Source: Pseudomonas sediminis
Lineage (GTDB): Bacteria > Pseudomonadota > Gammaproteobacteria > Pseudomonadales > Pseudomonadaceae
NCBI RefSeq assembly: GCF_002741105.1
Contig: NZ_NIQU01000008.1
Span: forward strand, 1-64,000
DNA length: 64,000 bases
Reading direction: 5' to 3'
Positions within the stretch are counted from its first letter, which is position 1, and the number at the start of each line of letters is the position of its first letter. The notes beneath the pieces are model-generated. The model worked only from the letters and a program-made list of their open reading frames with translations. It was not told where the DNA came from and made no database searches. Made by a program: the position numbers and the translations under genes. Positions 59,704-64,000 of this stretch are shown piece by piece.

Positions 59704-61617
59704 TTAGTGCTCGGCCGCCGGCCCACCAATGGGCTTTTCAGAGCGGTCTGGCTCGTCGACTTTGGTCTGCGGAGCACCAGAGTCGTCACCACCACCCCAG
59801 CCGCGCGGCTCACGGGGCTCGCGACCATTCATGATGTCATCGATCTGCTCAGCGTCGATGGTTTCATATTTCATCAACGCTTCGGCCATGGCATCGAGCT
59901 TGTCACGGTTCTCTACCAGCAGCTTCTTGGCCGTGTCGTAGCATTCATCGATGATACGGCGCACTTCCTCGTCGATCTGCTTGGCAGTCTCACCGGAAAC
60001 ATTGCTGGCCTGGCTGCCCATGCTACGCCCCAGGAAGACTTCACCTTCCTCCTCCGCATACATCAGCGGGCCCAGCTTCTCGGACAGGCCCCACTTGGTG
60101 ACCATATTCTTGGCCAGTTGGGTGGCGCGCATGATGTCGTTCGAAGCGCCCGTGGTGACACCATCGAAGCCCAAGGTCATCTCTTCGGCGATACGGCCAC
60201 CGAACAGCGAGCAGATCTGGCTGATCAAGGCGCGCTTGCTGAGGCTGTAACGATCTTCTTCCGGCAGGAACATGGTCACACCCAAGGCACGACCGCGCGG
60301 AATGATGGAAACCTTGTAGACAGGATCATGCTCGGGAACCAGACGACCGACGATGGCGTGCCCCGCCTCGTGGAACGCAGTATTGAGCTTCTCCTTGTCG
60401 GACATGACCATGGTCTTGCGCTCTGCGCCCATCATGATCTTGTCCTTGGCCAGCTCGAACTCCTTCATTTCTACCAGGCGCTTACCGGCACGAGCAGCGA
60501 ACAGAGAAGCTTCGTTGACCAGGTTGGCCAGATCAGCACCGGAGAAGCCCGGAGTACCGCGCGCAATGACCGCCGGATTGACGTCATCGCCCATTGGCAC
60601 TTTGCGCATGTGCACTTTCAGAATCTGCTCGCGACCACGGATATCAGGCAGGCCAACGACCACCTGACGGTCAAAGCGCCCAGGACGCAGCAGCGCAGGG
60701 TCGAGAACGTCCGGACGGTTGGTAGCGGCGATAACGATAATGCCGTCGTTCATTTCGAAGCCGTCCATCTCCACCAGCAGTTGGTTGAGAGTCTGCTCGC
60801 GCTCGTCGTGACCGCCGCCCATGCCGGCGCCACGGTGGCGACCAACAGCGTCGATCTCGTCGATGAAGATGATGCAAGGGGCGTGTTTCTTGGCCTGATC
60901 GAACATGTCGCGAACGCGGGAGGCACCCACACCCACGAACATCTCGACGAAGTCGGAACCGGAAATGGTGAAGAACGGCACTTTCGCTTCGCCGGCCACG
61001 GCCTTGGCCAGCAAGGTTTTACCGGTACCCGGCGAGCCGACCATCAGCACGCCGCGCGGGATACGACCGCCCAGACGCTGGAACTTGCCCGGATCGCGGA
61101 GGAATTCCACCAACTCGCTGACTTCTTCCTTGGCCTCGTCGCAACCAGCAACGTCAGCAAAGGTGGTCTTGACCTGATCCTCGGAGAGCAGGCGCGCCTT
61201 GGACTTCCCAAAGCTCATCGGCCCGCCTTTGCCGCCGGCCCCGCCTTGCATCTGACGCATGAAGAACATGAATACGGCGATGATCACCAGAATCGGGAAG
61301 CTTGCCACCAGCAGTTGAGTCCAGATGCTCTGCTGCTCAGGCTGCTTGCCTTCGATGACCACGTTGTTATCGATCAGGTCGCCAATCAGGCCACCATCCT
61401 GGATCGCCGGGCGAATGGTCTTGAAGCCTTCGCCATCGGTACGCTTACCAGTGATCACATAGCCGTCGACGGTGACGCGCTCGACGCGCCCTTCCTTCAC
61501 CTGCTCGATGAATTGCGAGTAGCTCAGGGTCTGCGGCTCGCTCGGACTGGAGAAGTTGTTCATCACGGTGACCAGCACCGCCGCGATGATCAGCCACAGG
61601 ATCAGATTCTTTGCCAT
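59704..61617 (-). CDS. ftsH: ATP-dependent membrane metalloprotease FtsH
   Basis: A 637-residue inner-membrane AAA protease that removes unassembled membrane proteins and regulates LpxC and sigma-32 in other bacteria. Two membrane helices (about 3-20 and 100-119), Walker A GSPGTGKT (194-201), Walker B CIIFIDEIDA, the SRH region RPGRFDR and the zinc motif HEAGH (416-420) are intact. I use ATG 61617 (MAKNLILW); a TTG at 61626, nine bases earlier, has a better-spaced GAGG and could be the real start. Confidence 0.97.
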   Translation of the reverse strand: MAKNLILWLIIAAVLVTVMNNFSSPSEPQTLSYSQFIEQVKEGRVERVTVDGYVITGKRTDGEGFKTIRPAIQDGGLIGDLIDNNVVIEGKQPEQQSIWTQLLVASFPILVIIAVFMFFMRQMQGGAGGKGGPMSFGKSKARLLSEDQVKTTFADVAGCDEAKEEVSELVEFLRDPGKFQRLGGRIPRGVLMVGSPGTGKTLLAKAVAGEAKVPFFTISGSDFVEMFVGVGASRVRDMFDQAKKHAPCIIFIDEIDAVGRHRGAGMGGGHDEREQTLNQLLVEMDGFEMNDGIIVIAATNRPDVLDPALLRPGRFDRQVVVGLPDIRGREQILKVHMRKVPMGDDVNPAVIARGTPGFSGADLANLVNEASLFAARAGKRLVEMKEFELAKDKIMMGAERKTMVMSDKEKLNTAFHEAGHAIVGRLVPEHDPVYKVSIIPRGRALGVTMFLPEEDRYSLSKRALISQICSLFGGRIAEEMTLGFDGVTTGASNDIMRATQLAKNMVTKWGLSEKLGPLMYAEEEGEVFLGRSMGSQASNVSGETAKQIDEEVRRIIDECYDTAKKLLVENRDKLDAMAEALMKYETIDAEQIDDIMNGREPREPRGWGGGDDSGAPQTKVDEPDRSEKPIGGPAAEH

Positions 61618-61788
61618 GTCGTTCAATTAGCTACCCTCTGAAGCAGGCCTCGTGGCGAAGCGGGCTTCCCATGACGACCAATGATATACCGACTAACTTA
61701 CACCAAACGCCCGCGTCCCGCAGGCGCCGTCTGTAACCCTTTATGAGGTTTCTGCCACTGAGACCGACATGGTCGATACCAGTTTCAA

Positions 61789-62412
61789 TCACACCCCGCG
61801 AAAGCCACGCGCCAGCAGATATTGTTCACGGGAGCGATCACGCGAGGACAGCGGCTTGCGCATCTGCACCTTGTCGAACGTCTCACGCACCTGCTTGTGA
61901 TAAGCGTCGAAACCTTCGCCCTGGAAGATCTTGATCAGAAAATCACCGCCCGGGCGCAATACACGCCCGGCCAGATCCAGCGCCAGCTCGCACAGATACA
62001 TGGCGCGCGCCTGATCGGCGGTTCTTACCCCACTCATATTGGGGGCCATATCGGAAATAACAAGGTCCACCGGATTTTCACCGATGGCCTCGAGAATCTG
62101 CGCGAAGACCGCGTCATCGGTGAAGTCACCCTGAATGAAAGTGACATCGGGAATGCTGTCCATCTCCAGGATGTCGGAAGCGATCAGCCGTCCTTTGTCA
62201 CCGATCACCCGACTGGTGACCTGCGACCAACCGCCCGGTGCCGCGCCGAGATCGACCACGGTCATGCCTGGGCGCAGGATGCGATCCTTCTCCTGGATTT
62301 CCAGCAACTTGTAGCTGGCGCGCGAGCGATAGCCGTCCTTCTGCGCCATCTTCACGTAAGGATCGTCAAAATGTTCTTTCAGCCAACGCTGGCTGGTCTT
62401 GGAACGTGCCAC
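61789..62412 (-). CDS. rlmE: 23S rRNA (uridine-2552-2'-O)-methyltransferase
   Basis: A 207-residue SAM enzyme (also RrmJ/FtsJ) acting on the A loop of 23S rRNA late in 50S assembly. SAM site VVDLGAAPGGWSQV and catalytic K-D-K-E residues (in SRASYKL, DMAPNMSG, FLIKIFQGEG) are visible. It precedes ftsH with a 171-base gap, the standard rlmE-ftsH pair, and is divergent from yhbY. Confidence 0.97.
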   Translation of the reverse strand: MARSKTSQRWLKEHFDDPYVKMAQKDGYRSRASYKLLEIQEKDRILRPGMTVVDLGAAPGGWSQVTSRVIGDKGRLIASDILEMDSIPDVTFIQGDFTDDAVFAQILEAIGENPVDLVISDMAPNMSGVRTADQARAMYLCELALDLAGRVLRPGGDFLIKIFQGEGFDAYHKQVRETFDKVQMRKPLSSRDRSREQYLLARGFRGV

Positions 62413-62502
62413 TGAAACCTCTGACTCAACGGGTCATGAATAACTGCGCGGGCTCGGGTAAGATAGGCGCCGTTTTCCAGACCGAATTAGGTACTAACGA
62501 TT

Positions 62503-62814
62503 ATGCCGCTCACTCAAGAGCAGAAGAAACAATTCAAATCTATCGGCCACCACCTGAAACCTGTATTGATCGTGGCTGACAATGGTTTGACCGAGGGCGT
62601 ACTGGCCGAGCTGGACCGCGCCCTGAACGATCACGAGCTGATCAAGGTACAGCTGCGCCTCACCGAACGCGAGGATCGCCAGGCCGCCATTGTAGCCCTG
62701 TGCGAGAGCGGACGCGCTGAACTGGTCCAGTCGATTGGCAAGGTCGCCCTGCTCTATCGCAAGAACCCCAAGCCGAATCGCAACCTGTCCAACGTCATTC
62801 GTTACCAGGGTTGA
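62503..62814 (+). CDS. yhbY: YhbY, CRM-domain ribosome assembly protein
   Basis: A 103-residue RNA-binding protein with one CRM domain (QKKQFKSIGHHLKPVLIVADNGLTEGVLAELDRALNDHELIKVQL), associated with pre-50S particles. GxxG-like loop GLTEG is visible. It is divergent from rlmE, which acts in the same pathway; the 90-base gap between them includes both promoters. Confidence 0.95.
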   Translation: MPLTQEQKKQFKSIGHHLKPVLIVADNGLTEGVLAELDRALNDHELIKVQLRLTEREDRQAAIVALCESGRAELVQSIGKVALLYRKNPKPNRNLSNVIRYQG

Positions 62815-62886
62815 GGCGCTTCCATCGCGATCACGGGCAAGCACGGCGTGCCCTGATCGCGAATGAATTCGCGCCTGAACGCGTCG

Positions 62887-63327
62887 TTAGCGCCTGACCG
62901 GCGCCCCAGGCACGGGCTGCAGCACCAGCAACAGCCCACAAAATGCCATCACCAGATAGCTGAAGCGCAACCAGTACTCGACCTCAGGCCAGTACTGCAA
63001 CACAGCAAAGTAGCTCAGGGCCATGGCCGCAACGGTCAGCAGCAGTTGCCCACGCATATCCCGCAACAGACTCGACAGACCCTCACTGCGCAGCAAGGCA
63101 AAAGCCTGCAGCGCAACGCATACCGCTGTCAGACCGACCAGCAGCGGCACCAGCCGCGTGGCTATCTCCTGCACCAGCAGCGGCGCCAGGCCAACCTGAC
63201 CGATAGCCGGCAGGATGACAAATTGCAGCAACCACAAACCGCCAACCCAAAGGGTCTGGGCCAGCTGCCAACTGACGGCAGCGGCCCGCGACGGTTGTTG
63301 CGGTTTAGATATGACGGACTTCGACAA
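62887..63327 (-). CDS. DUF4149 membrane protein
   Basis: A 146-residue protein with four hydrophobic helices (about 20-40, 52-77, 90-108, 118-138). The N-terminal motif WQLAQTLWVGGLWLLQFVILPAI fits the DUF4149 (TMEM205-like) family. The only suitable start is a TTG at 63327, which overlaps greA by 23 bases; the ribosome binding site is weak. Function unknown. It ends the carB-greA run. Confidence 0.82.
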   Translation of the reverse strand: MSKSVISKPQQPSRAAAVSWQLAQTLWVGGLWLLQFVILPAIGQVGLAPLLVQEIATRLVPLLVGLTAVCVALQAFALLRSEGLSSLLRDMRGQLLLTVAAMALSYFAVLQYWPEVEYWLRFSYLVMAFCGLLLVLQPVPGAPVRR

Positions 63328-63781
63328 TCTCGTACTCGATCAGGCCGCTGGGGGTCTGCACCGCCACCACATCACCCTCGCTCTTGCCGATCAGGGCACG
63401 AGCGATAGGTGAGCCGACGGAGATCTTGCGCTGCTTGATGTCGGCTTCGTCTTCACCAACGATCTGGTAGGTCACGCTTTCGTCGGTCTCGACGTTGGCG
63501 ATTTCCACCGTGGTACCGAATATCACCTTGCCGGTGTGCTCGATGCTGGTGACGTCGATGATCACTGCGTTCTGCAGACGGCCTTCGATATCACGCACAC
63601 GCGCCTCGACCATGCCCTGCTGCTCGCGCGCGGCATGGTATTCGGCGTTTTCCTTGAGATCGCCCAGCTCGCGGGCTTCACCGATGTCCTGGCTGAGTTT
63701 CGGACGCACCACCTTGGTCAGGTGCGCCAGCTCTTCTTCCAGGGCGCGAGCGCCCTGGACGGTCATGGGGTACTTGTTCAT
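63305..63781 (-). CDS. greA: Transcript cleavage factor GreA
   Basis: A 158-residue factor that helps paused RNA polymerase resume by stimulating cleavage of the nascent RNA. An antiparallel coiled coil (1-75; tip DIGEARELGDLKENAEYHAA with its conserved D and E) and an FKBP-like C-terminal domain (GEDEADIKQRKISVGSPIARALIGKSEGD) are present. Its start overlaps the carB stop by four bases (ATGA), giving the common carB-greA coupling. Confidence 0.98.
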   Translation of the reverse strand: MNKYPMTVQGARALEEELAHLTKVVRPKLSQDIGEARELGDLKENAEYHAAREQQGMVEARVRDIEGRLQNAVIIDVTSIEHTGKVIFGTTVEIANVETDESVTYQIVGEDEADIKQRKISVGSPIARALIGKSEGDVVAVQTPSGLIEYEIVEVRHI

Positions 63782-64000
63782 GCCTTGATTCCTGCATGCA
63801 GATCCTGCAGCCGGCGCACGGTCTTCTCGGGACCGAACTTGAGCGCCTCACAGACCGCCTGCCCCGCCGCGATGGTGGTGGTGCAGTAGATCTTGTGCTG
63901 CAGAGCGTTACGACGGATCGAGTAGGAGTCAGCGATGGACTGACGCCCCTCGGTGGTATTGATGATCAGGGTTACTTCGTCGTTCTTGATCATGTCGACC
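63778..64000 (-). CDS. carB: Carbamoyl-phosphate synthase large subunit, C-terminal end (partial)
   Basis: Only the last 73 or so codons are in the window; the gene continues beyond the right edge. The sequence NDEVTLIINTTEGRQSIADSYSIRR and HKIYCTTTIAAGQAVCEAL is the end of the allosteric (MGS-like) domain, which binds UMP and ornithine in E. coli. The stop overlaps greA. Confidence 0.95.
   Translation of the reverse strand, partial: VDMIKNDEVTLIINTTEGRQSIADSYSIRRNALQHKIYCTTTIAAGQAVCEALKFGPEKTVRRLQDLHAGIKA

Overview
The window is a stretch of Pseudomonas core chromosome of high GC content. Gene content and order (ilvIH-ilvC-pssA, mrcB, cbpA-prrF-phu, dksA-gluQRS-cbrXAB-crcZ-pcnB-folK-panBC, pgi-acs, pnp-rpsO-truB-rbfA-infB-nusA-rimP, secG-tpiA-glmM-folP-ftsH-rlmE, yhbY, greA-carB) match, from memory, the PA4690-PA4756 part of P. 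aeruginosa. Several differences suggest another species, perhaps of the mendocina/oleovorans type (inference only): a single prrF, an NTF2-like gene beside phuW, and no panD between panC and pgi. I see no prophage, insertion sequence, CRISPR array or defence island.

Layout. 1-660: 5' end of a 16S rRNA gene read leftward, its boxA leader and four tandem, near-identical rrn promoters. 665-7625: msrPQ, pssA, ilvC with divergent ilvY, and ilvIH. 8028-11874: a DUF4124 protein, then yqcC-like, TPR lipoprotein and mrcB genes. 11989-15270: kinase-ATPase fusion, pentapeptide protein, TfoX-C protein and cbpA. 15365-23157: an iron and heme island, with the Fur-type PrrF sRNA, the phuSTUVW uptake operon and the divergent receptor phuR. 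23295-27185: Rieske protein, sfsA, aminotransferase, dksA and gluQRS, with two palindromic repeats. 27328-32490: the carbon/nitrogen regulators cbrX-cbrA-cbrB and the sRNA crcZ. 32699-36497: pcnB, folK, panB, panC. 36578-45967: pgi, acs, and less well known genes (DUF2236, rRNA methyltransferase, DUF748, two DUF2845 genes). 46183-46791: csbD and a BON-domain gene behind a likely sigma-54 promoter. 47140-56100: the classic tRNA-fMet-rimP-nusA-infB-rbfA-truB-rpsO-pnp transcription and translation cluster, read leftward. 56198-62412: tRNA-Leu, secG, tpiA, glmM, folP, ftsH, rlmE. 62503-64000: yhbY, a DUF4149 protein, greA and the end of carB.

How the parts work together. Iron starvation should relieve Fur at both prrF and phu, coupling heme import to sRNA repression of iron-using proteins. 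CbrAB should activate crcZ from a sigma-54 promoter through a clear upstream dyad; CrcZ, with six A-rich clusters, should titrate Hfq and relieve catabolite repression. The ilv genes form the branched-chain amino acid block, and panB draws on its 2-ketoisovalerate intermediate. The right third is mostly growth-rate machinery.

No wholly new system is evident. The most useful leads are regulatory or structural: paired palindromes that supply stop codons, the invariant four-promoter rrn array, a sigma-54 promoter for the csbD/BON pair, an inverted repeat just upstream of msrP, a possibly leaderless mrcB mRNA, and the long ilvIH leader.
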